Assembly (NCBI RefSeq): GCF_037392515.1
Contig: NC_090291.1
Location: 32,616,501 to 32,680,500 of the forward strand
Length of the DNA: 64,000 bases
Direction of reading: 5' to 3'
Source of the DNA: Haliotis asinina
Taxonomy: Eukaryota > Mollusca > Gastropoda > Lepetellida > Haliotidae
Positions 22,501-31,275 of this stretch are shown here, in pieces; position 1 is the stretch's first letter, and every line of letters begins with the position of its first letter. The translations under genes were made by a program, and so were the position numbers. The notes below the pieces were generated by a model, which was not told where the DNA came from, made no database searches, and worked only from the letters and a program-made list of their open reading frames with translations.

Positions 22501-25500
22501 TACCACTACCACAACCACCGCCACCGCCACAACCACAGCCACTGCCACTGCCATTACCACAACCACTACCACTACCACTACCACTACCACTACCACAACC
22601 ACCGCCACCGCCACAACCACAACCACATACACATACACATGTATGCCCCAAACAACCTACTTATGAACAAAGTTATTCGTTCCATCAACTGGATCAACGA
22701 TCCACGTCAGGTCGTCCCTGAAGTCGAAGGGTGCGTCAAGGTCCGTGGTTTCTTCGCCTATAAACCTGAAATATACAACGATATCACGAAGCGTGACAGT
22801 GCTGATAAGAGGAAAATAAAATATTTGAATGTAGCTGTTGTTGAGGCGTACAGTTTAATTCGTTGGGCAACGCAACATCTAACCAAAACAAGAAGAAGAC
22901 ATATCCCCCTGGTCCCCACATGAAAGGACAAATCATCTGACAGTTACTTGACCTTTTTCAGACTAAGTTTGAATCGTTTCCGTAGAAATCATGAAAAATA
23001 TATATGTCAAATATCTGTAAACAGCAAAAGGTACCGCTTCAAGATCTGTCTCATACATCTGCCAAGGTCTGTTGAAAGATATGAAATGGTTTTCGAGTTG
23101 TGCTCAGGAAACAAAGCCCATCCCTCCCTTTTGAGACCAAGTCCAAATTGTTTCCATAGAAACTGGGAAAAATAAAAATGCCAAATATCTGTAAATAGCA
23201 AAAGGCACCTCCTTCCTTTGGGTCTGCCTCACATATCTGACAAGTTTTGATGAAAGATATTAAGAAGCTTTCAAGTTCCGGAAACGTAGACCATCCTCCC
23301 TTTCGAGACAAAGTCCGAATACTTTCCATGGAAAGTGGGAAATGATAAATCACAAAAATCTACAAATAGCAAAAGGTACCACTTTTGGGTCTGCCACACA
23401 TATCTACAAAGTGTTGCTGACAGATGTTGGGAAGTTTACGAGTTGTGCTCCGGAACATAAACACACCTCTCCCGTTTGAGACGTTTCCATGGAAACCGAG
23501 AAAATAATAAATCACAAAAAGCAGCAAATAGCAAAATTCACCACTTTATGTCCTGCCTGATATATCTACCAAGTTTTGCAGAAGAAATATTGAACAGGTT
23601 TATTTTAAGTTAGGCTCTCACTACATCATTCATGATGAGCACACAAAAGTCACTTTAGGGAAACCCATAATGTGTATTGCAGCTGGGCTGATGAGCACAT
23701 GCTTTAACAACGCATCGGTGACAATATCTAAATGAACAGACAAAATGAATCGTGGGTGCGATTGATAGCGCAAAGTTGCTGAATAGTTTGCAAATCACTT
23801 CCCTGATTTAACTATTCCCCGTTTCTCTACACTTACCTCTGATCAGAATAGCGTTCTTTGACAAAACCTGTTACCAGTATAGTGGTCTTTGATATAACCT
23901 TCTGCACATTTCAATGAAACTAGTCGTTTATATAACGCATGTTTCCAGTTCGTGAATGTCTAGTAGTCAAAGGCGAGTGAGTGAGTGAGTGAGTTGAGTT
24001 TTACGCCGCACTCAGCACTATTCCAGCTATATGGCGGCGGTCTGTAAATAATCGAGTCTGGACCAGACAATCCAGTCATTAACAACATAAGCATCGATCT
24101 GCGCAATTGGGAACCCATGACATGTGTCAACCAAGTCAGCGAGCCTGACCACCCGATCCTGTTAGTCGCCTCTTACGACAAGCTGAGTCGCCTTCTATGG
24201 CAAGCATGGGTTGCAGAAGGCCTATTCTACCCCGGGACCTTCACGGGTCCTAGTCAAAGGCGCGTAGAGGAGCTCTGACACAAACTTTTAAGTTGCATGC
24301 TATTTCGAAGAAAGTTTTCAAACTAGATTTAAAGTCATGATTACACAGTACCATTTAGAAATTGATCAAATGTAACATATGTCATATCTGGCATTACACT
24401 TCGTTAATAAAGTACAGATTCTAGTCCTCACGTTGGGTTGAGTCCTATCCGGGATACGAACCCATACCCTCGGAGTCAGGCACCTAATCACCAGCACACA
24501 AAGTCAGCCGCCTAGCCCGCTCATCAATCGCGACTTCCACAAAAATGAAAGTGGAACAACTGATAGTCTAAACTGTACCCCACTCATAAGAGTAAACTGG
24601 CACGGCTTCCAAGGCCCAAAGCCATGATTACACAATGTAGTCGCTGAATGTCTGAATGACTATCATTCAATTCCACAGGATGAGATCAGCCTGAGAACAG
24701 CTTCTGTTACCATAACAATTGGTGCGTGATTTTGGAACACACAGGTTATTCTTATAACCTGAACGTGATGACATTTCTATTCACCTACCTGTGGCCAGGA
24801 TAGCTCTCTTTAATAAAACTCGATCCTCCATTTCTCTTCACCTACCTGTGATCGGAATAGCTTTCCTTCATAAAACCCCGTTTCCCATTCGTCTTCACCC
24901 ACCTGTCATCAGGATAGCATTCCTTGACAAAGCCTTATTCTCATTCGTCTTCACCTGCCTCTGATCAGGATAGCGTTCCCTGATAAACCCTATTACCCCT
25001 TCGTCTTCACCTACCTGTGATCAGGATAGCGTTCTTTGATCAATCCTTTTCCCCGTTCGTCTTCACCCCCCTCTGATCAGGATAGCGTTCCCTGATAAAC
25101 CCTATTCTCATTCATCTTCACCTACCTGTGATCAGGATAGCGTTCTTTGATGACCCCTATAACCCATTTCTCTACAGCCTTGTCAGTCTCTGTTACAAGG
25201 TCAATGTCGTTTCCTTTGTTGGTTACAACTTTCTTCTGGAAGAAGGCTTTCTTTATCATCTGTCAGAAATACAAAAATGCATATTTTGTCAGCTGTGAAA
25301 AATGGTAGCTTGTCAACAAACTAAGGATCACAAATAAACCTCATAATACTGTGATGTCTGTTGAAACAACCAACCAGCACTGTATAGACTGACAACCTTA
25401 GAGTCACAAGTTAACCTCGCAATACTGTGATGTCTGTTGAAACAACCAACCAGCACTGTATAGACTGACAACCTTAGAGTCACAAGTTAACCTCGCAATA

Positions 25501-26382
25501 CTGTGATGTCTGTTGAAACAACCAACCAGCACTGTATAGACTGACAACCTTAGAGTCACAAGTTAACCTCGCAATACTGTGATGTCTGTTGAAACAACCA
25601 ACCAGCACTGTATAGACTGACAACCTTAGAGTCACAAGTTAACCTCGCAATACTGTGATGTCTGTTGAAACAACCAACCAGCACTGTATAGACTGACAAC
25701 CTTAGAGTCACAAGTTAACCTCGCAATACTGTGATGTCTGTTGAAACAACCAACCAGAACGGCATGGACTGACAACCTTAGAGTCACAAGTTAACCTCGC
25801 AATACTGTGATGTCTGTTGAAACAACCAACCAGCACTGTATAGACTGACAACCTTAGAGTCACAAGTTAACCTCGCAATACTGTGATGTCTGTTGAAACA
25901 ACCAACCAGCACTGTATAGACTGACAACCTTAGAGTCACAAGTTAACCTCGCAATACTGTGATGTCTGTTGAAACAACCAACCAGAACGGCATGGACTGA
26001 CAACCTTAGAGTCACAAGTTAACCTCGCAATACTGTGATGTCTGTTGAAACAACCAACCAGAACGGCATGGACTGACAACCTTAGAGTCACAAGTTAACC
26101 TCGCAATACTGTGATGTCTGTTGAAACAACCAACCAGCACTGTATAGACTGACAACCTTAGAGTCACAAGTTAACCTCGCAATACTGTGATGTCTGTTGA
26201 AACAACCAACCAGAACGGCATGGACTGACAACCAAGGATCACAGTAGGATGTCTACAAACCAAAGAAATCAACCATCACGTTGACTACCATTGAAACAAC
26301 CCACCTCTCCTGCCTTTGTTGCGACTTCCACTGCAAAGTCGTGATACTCCTTGAGCTGGCTGGGACTGACTTGAACGGACAT
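16543..26382 (-). CDS. IMPA1: Inositol monophosphatase copy A, eight coding exons, complete
   Basis: Coding exons in transcript order: 26382-26305, 25259-25126, 22765-22661, 21374-21329, 19768-19660, 18814-18709, 17930-17779 and 16649-16543. This gives 278 residues (human IMPA1 has 277), all GT-AG introns. The enzyme hydrolyses inositol monophosphates to free inositol in the cytosol, using Mg2+. Motifs: DLVTETD near residue 46, FIGEE with the metal-binding Glu near 72, WIVDPVDGTNNFVH with both metal-binding Asp near 91-94, YCNGRKL, and YCWDFVAGLLIAEEAG with the C-terminal metal Asp. Odd points: the usual GTTNFVH is GTNNFVH here, and WDxA is WDFV. Start chosen because MSVQVS is shared with copy B. 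An acceptor at about 26418 implies an upstream untranslated exon, not located. Introns 1, 2, 3 and 7 hold tandem arrays beside splice sites. Confidence 0.95.
16651..16875 (-). repeat. 27-bp minisatellite abutting the exon 8 acceptor of IMPA copy A
   Basis: About eight units of ACCACATCAGAAGCTATC plus 9 more bases (+ strand), with variants GCAGTCAGGCT and GCTATCCGGTT. The unit nearest the gene runs into the 3' splice site of exon 8 (acceptor AG at 16651-16650 on the - strand), so the TTCTGATGT before the AG is repeat sequence. Confidence 0.85.
17000..17093 (+). repeat. Head fragment of a 275-bp-family SINE
   Basis: GTGAAGGTCCGGGTTAGAAT, CAACCCATG-like and GTAAGAGGCGACTAACGGGA blocks, stopping at GGTCAGGCTCGCTGG. 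In IMPA copy A intron 7. Confidence 0.75.
17617..17722. repeat. (CA)n/(CACG)n microsatellite in IMPA copy A intron 7
   Basis: Imperfect CA, CACG and CACATA repeats beginning about 57 bp downstream of the exon 7 donor in the gene's direction (donor at 17778). Confidence 0.85.
18236..18330. repeat. Foldback element 1 in IMPA copy A intron 6
   Basis: Arms at 18236-18272 and about 18293-18330 are inverted copies sharing AGCGCTAAGATAGTCGTAA, with a loop of about 20 nt. MITE-like, no coding capacity. Confidence 0.8.
18447..18600. repeat. Foldback element 2 in IMPA copy A intron 6
   Basis: Begins CTGGGGCCAGTTTCAC and ends GTGAAACGGGCCCCTGG. The halves are inverted copies over about 55 nt (CTAAGATCTCGTA on one side, TACGAGATCTTAG on the other). 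It resembles the GGGGCTCC foldback at 11121 in its termini. Confidence 0.85.
18848..18980 (-). repeat. 275-bp-family SINE, 3' half
   Basis: AATATTCCAGCTGTATGG, CTGTAAATAATCGAGT and ACATGTGTCAACCAAGTC blocks. Diverged copy in IMPA copy A intron 5, just upstream of exon 6. Confidence 0.8.
19022..19135 (-). repeat. Short tRNA-derived SINE, diverged
   Basis: GCCGCTTTCAGCACTATCCC, GGACACCCGAAATGTGCTTC and GGGAATCAAACCACAGGTCC match the family body and B-box region in reverse. Confidence 0.7.
19517..19557. repeat. (TGCG)n microsatellite with T-rich flank
   Basis: About ten TGCG units preceded by a T/GTTTT-rich stretch from 19471, within IMPA copy A intron 5. The open frames found across it are low-complexity artefacts. 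Confidence 0.9.
20173..20885 (+). pseudogene. Tc1/mariner transposase relic, split by a SINE
   Basis: Two separated pieces. At 20173-20391 is an N-terminal helix-turn-helix (MPRLTQAQRDRAIGMVNMGV, then FNCSLATIRKLINRYHQT) typical of a Tc1 DNA-binding domain. At about 20715-20885 a C-terminal part reads QDNAMPRTAKIVGEYL and ALPW, matching the second catalytic Asp and the D34E region, with a stop and a degraded acidic position. The stretch encoding roughly 130 central residues is missing, and a tRNA-related SINE (20393-20700) lies between them. Long-dead DNA transposon in IMPA copy A intron 4. Confidence 0.8.
20393..20700 (-). repeat. tRNA-related SINE, TGACCACTTT-end family
   Basis: Contains CCCTCAGAGTCAGGCACCTA, CCAGCACACAAAGTCAGCC, ACTTCCACAAAAATGGAAGT and ATGCCATTTAGAAAGTGGTC, shared with copies at 24.3, 47.0 and 50.9 kb. 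In the better 50.9-kb copy this region includes a GGTTCGAATCCCG B box. It sits between the two halves of the Tc1 relic. Confidence 0.8.
21806..21912 (-). repeat. Degraded short tRNA-derived SINE
   Basis: TTTTACGCCGCCTTGTTCCAG at one end, then ACACGGGTCTTCTGCTTGAC and GAGCGAACACTCAGC-GGGCTACCC-like blocks matching the tRNA-like head. The middle is shortened. In IMPA copy A intron 3. Confidence 0.6.
22180..22640 (-). repeat. CCA/CAA/CTG triplet array after exon 3 of IMPA copy A
   Basis: About 460 bp of CCACAA, CCACTG, CCACTA and CCACCG units (+ strand). It starts about 20 bp beyond the exon 3 donor in the gene's direction. A block of about 90 bp (CCACCGCCACCGCCACAACC and its neighbours) is repeated at about 22430 and 22517, a second level of duplication. 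Stop-free in several frames on both strands purely because of composition. Confidence 0.92.
22955..23612. repeat. About 170-bp tandem repeat, four units
   Basis: The motif TTTCCATGGAAA or a variant recurs at about 22977, 23151, 23324 and 23486 (spacings 174, 173 and 162 bp). CAAATAGCAAAAGG and TCTGCCTCACATATCT also recur at the same period. The units are diverged, like an old satellite fragment. In IMPA copy A intron 2. Confidence 0.8.
23976..24250 (-). repeat. 275-bp-family SINE, complete, with 12-bp target duplication
   Basis: Runs from the GTGA tail to CACGGGTCC and is flanked on both sides by TAGTCAAAGGCG (23964-23975 and 24251-24262). The perfect 12-bp direct repeat is direct evidence of retroposition. 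The low divergence suggests a young copy. It sits among decayed units of the 57-bp array of intron 2. Confidence 0.95.
24336..24640 (-). repeat. tRNA-related SINE, TGACCACTTT-end family
   Basis: Contains GGGTTGAGTCCTATCCGGGA, CGGAGTCAGGCACCTAATCA, CCAGCACACAAAGTCAGCC and CATGATTACACAATG. The TGATTACACA motif occurs at both ends. In intron 2 of IMPA copy A. Confidence 0.82.
24782..25126 (-). repeat. 57-bp minisatellite carrying the exon 2 splice donor (IMPA copy A)
   Basis: CACCTACCTGTGATCAGGAT or a variant begins at about 24782, 24839, 24896, 24951, 25008, 25065 and 25119 (54-57 bp apart). The last is the real exon 2/intron 2 boundary, so every unit carries a copy of the final exon bases (coding YPDHR) and most keep the GTAGGTG donor. 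One or two decayed units (about 23837-23910) lie beyond two SINE insertions, so the array was once longer. Confidence 0.9.
25340..26235 (-). repeat. 76-bp minisatellite filling intron 1 of IMPA copy A
   Basis: About twelve nearly identical 76-bp units (ACTGTGATGTCTGTTGAAAC to GTTAACCTCGCAAT). Two subtypes differ in one patch: GCACTGTATAGACTG or GAACGGCATGGACTG, the second in units 6, 9, 10 and 12. The array takes up nearly 90% of the 1,045-bp intron. A TTGAAACAACCCACC motif at the exon 1 donor resembles TTGAAACAACCAACC in the unit, hinting that the array grew from the donor region. Confidence 0.93.
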
Positions 26383-27223
26383 GGCTTGACGTTCCAGGAG
26401 TCTTTTATCACCAAATACTGAAAGCAATACAATAACAGTCTGTTGTGTTGCAGTGTGCACCTTGAAGTGTCAGCAATGAATAAACCCGCACAATGACCAA
26501 ATGTTACAGTATCGTGATAGATATTCTTCTAGGGATAACCCGTGAACCTCCGGGTTAGACGTGATCTTCATGATCAGCAACTCATGCTTACTCACGCATT
26601 TACTTGCATGCATGAACTTCACACACATTGTGAAATGAATTGTGACGACGCAATTGATAACTCATTGTTACTGAGACGTGTATAGTGTTGTTTCCATACA
26701 GAGACTGCAATATTTGAAAAGAAATAGTCTCATTCATCATGAGCATTTTGCTTTTGTATAGGCTTGTCGCCCAAAGACTCAAATAGTGATCTACCGCCGT
26801 GATATTGCTGGAATACTGAGAACCCTGAAGAGTGTCGACTGATATAAAATATGTCAACAGTCGTTGATAAAAGTATAACTGTCCACGGCAATACATTGGG
26901 TATTTTACTTTACCAAGTCATGTTAATATACTAAATCGCAAAAGAAACGTCACCCTTTTTGCTAGAAATGTTTCATCTTAATTTTAATTATTTTCCCACT
27001 TTTTATATGTTAGCTAGACCTGGATCGTAGCCAGTGTTCACGAAAATCTGGTTTCAGATTTTGTATTTAATATAAAAAAGCATGTAGTCAAAACGCAGTT
27101 ACGAAAGTAATGATGGGACGAGTTTTTTTTGTGTGTATCTCATGAAAATGACATTGCATCTGCGTCCGAATGTGCCATTCCTATAAGAAGAGCCACGAAC
27201 ATTCACTGTTCGTCAGTAGCGAC

Positions 27224-28219
27224 ATGCCACGATTATCAAGGGAAAAGAGGGACCAAACTTAGGAAGACTGAATAGTGGCCATATTGCAAGACATGTTCCA
27301 AATCATTTTTCTGTTCATGTTCGAACAATACACCGCCTGCAGAAACGAGTCCAAGACACTGGAAGCACCGCCGACCTTCCTCGCAGTGGAAGGCCACCTG
27401 TGATAAAGTTGAGGCAAAATCAGCAGACTGTCCGTCATCACTTGCAAAATCCTATTGCCTGGGCTACGGAAACTGTACCGACAACCATTGGCAATCACCA
27501 GAGACCAATCAGCGACGAGACAGTGCGGAGGCGTTTGACGACGAGAAACGTCACAGGCCTTACCTGGGTCCGATCCTCACTGTTCGACATTGTCGTGTTC
27601 GTCTTCAATTGGCCACACATCATCGGAATTGGCGTCACCAGGAGTGGCGAACTGTCTTCTCCGACGAAAGCCGGTATTGCGTCTCGACGACTGATGGCAG
27701 AGTGAGAGTGTAGCGATGAAGCGGGGAACGTTTTGCAGATGAATGTGTCCTGGAAAGAGACTGGGGATGTCCGAGCATAATGGTGTGGGGTGCTATTGCT
27801 CTCACTCACAAACTAGGGTCTATGGTGTTCCAGAATATTGGTCCTGGTAGATGAAATGGTGTCACATTTGTCCGCCACATTCATCAAGCGTCGAGATCCT
27901 TTGTTGTGCCACATTTTGGTCGTCATGGAAACCAGGTCTTCCAGCAAGACAACGAGGCAGAGTAACTAGAGACGTTCTCCGTCAACACTGCATACAAGCC
28001 CTTCATTGGTCTGGACTCAGTCCAGAATCCATCCCGACAGAACACTCGCGGGACGTGATTCAGAGGAGGCTCAATGAGGCCGACAACAGCAGCTGAATTC
28101 AGGCGTATCACCGACTCTGGGCTCAAGTTCCTGTGACCTTCATCAGCCGTCTCATCCACTCCATGTACATACGATGCAACGCTGTTGTCAACGCTCAAGG
28201 AGGCCATACACGTTATTGA
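27224..28219 (+). pseudogene. Decayed Tc1/mariner transposase
   Basis: Starts MPRLSREKRDQT, followed by stops. Later pieces in different frames include ISDETVRRRLTTRNV, then VLRQHCIQALHW and DVIQRRLNEA from the D34E region, and finally LWAQVPVTFISRLIHSMY and GGHTRY before a stop. This order matches a Tc1-family transposase, broken by several stops and frame changes. Terminal inverted repeats were not found with confidence; a possible left edge is near 26930. Confidence 0.85.
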
Positions 28220-29379
28220 CTATCGGATCGCACCTGTCGTCATTTTGACTTGTATTTCTCTGAAATACGTCTTTAAGTGTTGATGATCAAACATGTCAAT
28301 TTTGAAATCTATCCAACAATTATAATGTTATTTACGTGTGTTTGAATTAAACTGACAACCAATTTTCAGTTCAACGTATATTTGATATCAAAAGACATCG
28401 GGTGAGATTCTCTATATATTCTGATGCCAGATTGGCTCGGTGAACACTAGGGTTAGAAATGAATTATCCCAAGTATGTTTCAGATTATATTTGTGCTGAA
28501 AAGCCATATATGTAAGATCTGCACGTTTCACCTACCGTTTGGACTGATGATGGAGTTTTCAACAGAAATCGGTTGCGCAACTGTAACCGTTCGTCTTGAC
28601 GTTCGAAAGCCCTCTTTAAACTATATCATTTATTCGCTACTACTTTTATTTAAACGTTACCGGTTAAACTATCCCGTTTACATGCTTCAGTTCTGGGTCG
28701 GCTGACTTTAAGTGCCGCAGACAGGTAAACAGGTTTTTAAAACCGATGTCCCATTTCAAAACCGTAAACAGTATGCTCTAGCATATAATGCTAGGTGAGC
28801 CTTGTTTTGTCGACTCAGCGTTTTATGGTTGAAAGACTGGGGATAATTGAGGGAGTGCTCACTGATTGTACGAAGAATTTAATGTTTCGCTTCGCTACAG
28901 CAGGTTGACATCCACTCCAGCGGCGGTGATGCAGAATGAAGATTAATATTCATACTTCAAGTTCTGAAAACGGCGTTAAGCAAAGTTTAGAGAAAAACAG
29001 TGTCACATGACTGCAACTACCATGACAACAATTCACGTACAACGATGCGTGCGGGTCATTAGTCTCCAAACTCTAGTCAGTACGACATTATTAATGCAAT
29101 GACAATTTTCAAGAACACCATTTAACGTCGGCAAAGTGTGTCATGCCACGCTTTGACCCTCTGTCGTTACCAAAGAAGGTATTTTTGTGCCAAACCTGCT
29201 TGAAAGTCCTTTAAATTGTCCAGCGAATGTTATATCATTTTGAGACTTTATGTATATATGTTGTATATACCATTTTAAGTTCATTCGTCTTTTCTCAGTT
29301 TTTTTCTGGTTACATGCTTACTTCATATTACTCTGTGATATGAAATCATTAACCGTCTCTCATACCTCCATTGCAACGC

Positions 29380-29628
29380 GACCCGTGAGGGTCAAGGGTA
29401 AAATAGGTCTTCTGCAAACCCATGCTTGCCATAAAAGGTGACTCTGCTTGTCGTACGAGGCGACGAACGGGATCGGGTGGTCAGGCTCGCCGACTTGTTT
29501 GACACATGCCATCGGTTCTCAGTTGCGCAGATCAATGCTCATGCTGTTCATCACTGGACTATCTGGTCCTGGCTCGATTATTTAGAGATCACCGCCATAT
29601 AGCAGACGTACAACTAAACTCACTCACG
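29380..29628 (+). repeat. 275-bp-family SINE
   Basis: Begins GACCCGTGAGGGTCAAGGGT and runs to AAACTCACTCACGC. Flanked by imperfect direct repeats (CTCCATTGCAACGC and CTCCACTGGAATGC), which may be a diverged target duplication. Confidence 0.88.
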
Positions 29629-30109
29629 CTCCACTGGAATGCATTATGTGTATTAATAACATTCACTGTATATTTTTATATCTATGATTCATGACGATGT
29701 ACATGTTGTGAGATGTAAATAAACAATGTGTGTCTGTCAGCGATGCCGCAGCTACAACCACGTATTTTTAAGTAATGTATACACTCTATTGACAGTCGTT
29801 TTCTTAAGATCAAGTGTAAGACAGCAAGACGCCCACCATGCATGGACTGTTAGCAGGTGAAGGTTTAATGTTCGCTAGTATGATAGTTATGGAGACTTTG
29901 ATCGCAACGTCATTCGCATGCCTACGATAAGCTAGAGTTACATGTCCTAATGTCACGAATGCTTTGCGGATCGGGCTCTGACTCAGATTTTTGAGTTTAG
30001 GCTTAATAAAAGAGTGAAATGTTTCCCGGGCATCGGCGCGTCACTTTTATTTGTGCTCGTAACATGTTTTTGATTCCCATTTAAAAGAACAATTTTGGCT
30101 TGGCCGCGT

Positions 30110-30235
30110 CCCGAGCATCCATTTGTCCACTATAATGATGAGTGTCTGTAAGAACGAGTGTGACTAAATCTACAACTCATTAACCCTTGCTAAAGTTCCC
30201 AAGCTGTATTTCTGCATGGGGGATTAAAAATACTA
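30110..30235. repeat. Non-coding block shared with 61780-61905
   Basis: The blocks CCATTTGTCCA, GAGTGTCTGTAAGAA, AATCTACAACTCATTAAC and CTGTATT occur in the same order and spacing in both places, at roughly 85% match over about 100 bp. Each lies upstream of one IMPA copy in the same orientation. It may be part of the duplicated segment or just a dispersed repeat; two copies cannot decide. Confidence 0.65.
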
Positions 30236-30263
30236 ATTCTTACATATAGCCTACATTTAATCA

Positions 30264-30414
30264 CAGGTAAACTGTAGCGCAAATGGGTTGCACAGCATAG
30301 AGAAAATGACCAGTCTGCTCACATGCCAACGAAGACTTGTCATATTCTCTATGCTGCGAAGACTTGTCATATTCTCTATGCTGCACAACCCCATTTGCGC
30401 TACAGTTTGCCTGT
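30264..30414. repeat. 151-bp foldback insertion with 10-bp direct repeats
   Basis: Arms CTGTAGCGCAAATGGG and CCCATTTGCGCTACAG and their neighbours (GCATAGAGAA, TTCTCTATGC) form a long hairpin. Inside, a segment with GAAGACTTGTCATATTCTC is repeated twice. The unit is bounded by CATTTAATCA at 30254-30263 and 30415-30424, consistent with a target duplication. Confidence 0.8.
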
Positions 30415-30849
30415 CATTTAATCAACCTTTGTGTTGTTGATACATTCAAGCTACATGACAGCAGTCTGTTAATAATCAACAGCCAGATGGCCCAGTGATT
30501 GACAGCACTCAACTTCGTGAATGGGATTCAGTTCCATGCATCTGACATTTAATCTCATTAGAAGACTAATTCTAACCCAGATCTTCAGTATTAGCAATGA
30601 TTCATGACATATTGCAACATTTACATATATATTTCTAACCCTACCTTAAAAGATTAATTGACTACTTGCTTCCCTACAGTCATTCAAAACAAGTTATTAC
30701 AGTATCTACACACAATAAAACACAGATGCAATGAAGATAAACTACAACTAAGGTCAAGGGTCAGTTATACAAATTACCCAATAAGGACGGTTTGGACAGT
30801 ATCCAAGAATCTGGCTGCACATTACTAGTCTCCTCTTGCTACAGGGCAA

Positions 30850-31003
30850 AGGGGTAGCCTAGTGGTTAAAGCGTTTGATCATCAAGCCGATGACAGAGTT
30901 TGATTCTGCACATGGGTACAACATGTGAAGCACATTTCTGGAGTCCCTCACTGTGATATTGCTGGAATATTAATTAAAGCAGCTTAAAACCTAATTCACT
31001 CAC
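30850..31003 (+). repeat. Short tRNA-derived SINE
   Basis: GGGGTAGCCTAGTGGTTAAA (A box region), AGAGTTTGATTCTGC (B box region), GGGTACAACATGTGAAGC, GTGATATTGCTGGAATATT and a TTCACTCAC tail. Confidence 0.88.
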
Positions 31004-31147
31004 TTCTTGCTACACACCACACAATGAACACAGTCTTAAACAACAAACAATATTCTCTGGTCCTCTGTGCTGTATGTTTTATTTAACGTCTTAACTTGGC
31101 AAGTGCCTTGAACAAGTAGGTCAACTGTCAAGGTTAAGGTCATGGAT

Positions 31148-31255
31148 TTCACAAAGCACTTAGGTGATCGTAAAGTCACCAAGGTAACCTCAGTGCAATG
31201 TTAGAATGGGAGTTCATGTTAACCTTAGTAAACTCTGCTTCATGGAAGGAGCCCC
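31148..31255. repeat. Half copy of the GGGGCTCC foldback family
   Basis: Shares TTAACCTTAGTAAA, GGCTTCATG-like GCTTCATGGAAGGAGCCCC and CAGTGCAATGTTA with the element at 11121-11279. One terminus is lost. Confidence 0.55.
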
Positions 31256-31275
31256 AGGTTTAATCATTACATGTA

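Noticed and set aside
22130-22666. Long Thr-rich open frame (about 178 codons) and Val/Gly-rich frames on the other strand
   Set aside because: Produced by the CCA/CAA triplet array, which lacks stops in several frames. It overlaps exon 3 of IMPA copy A on the other strand and has no gene context.
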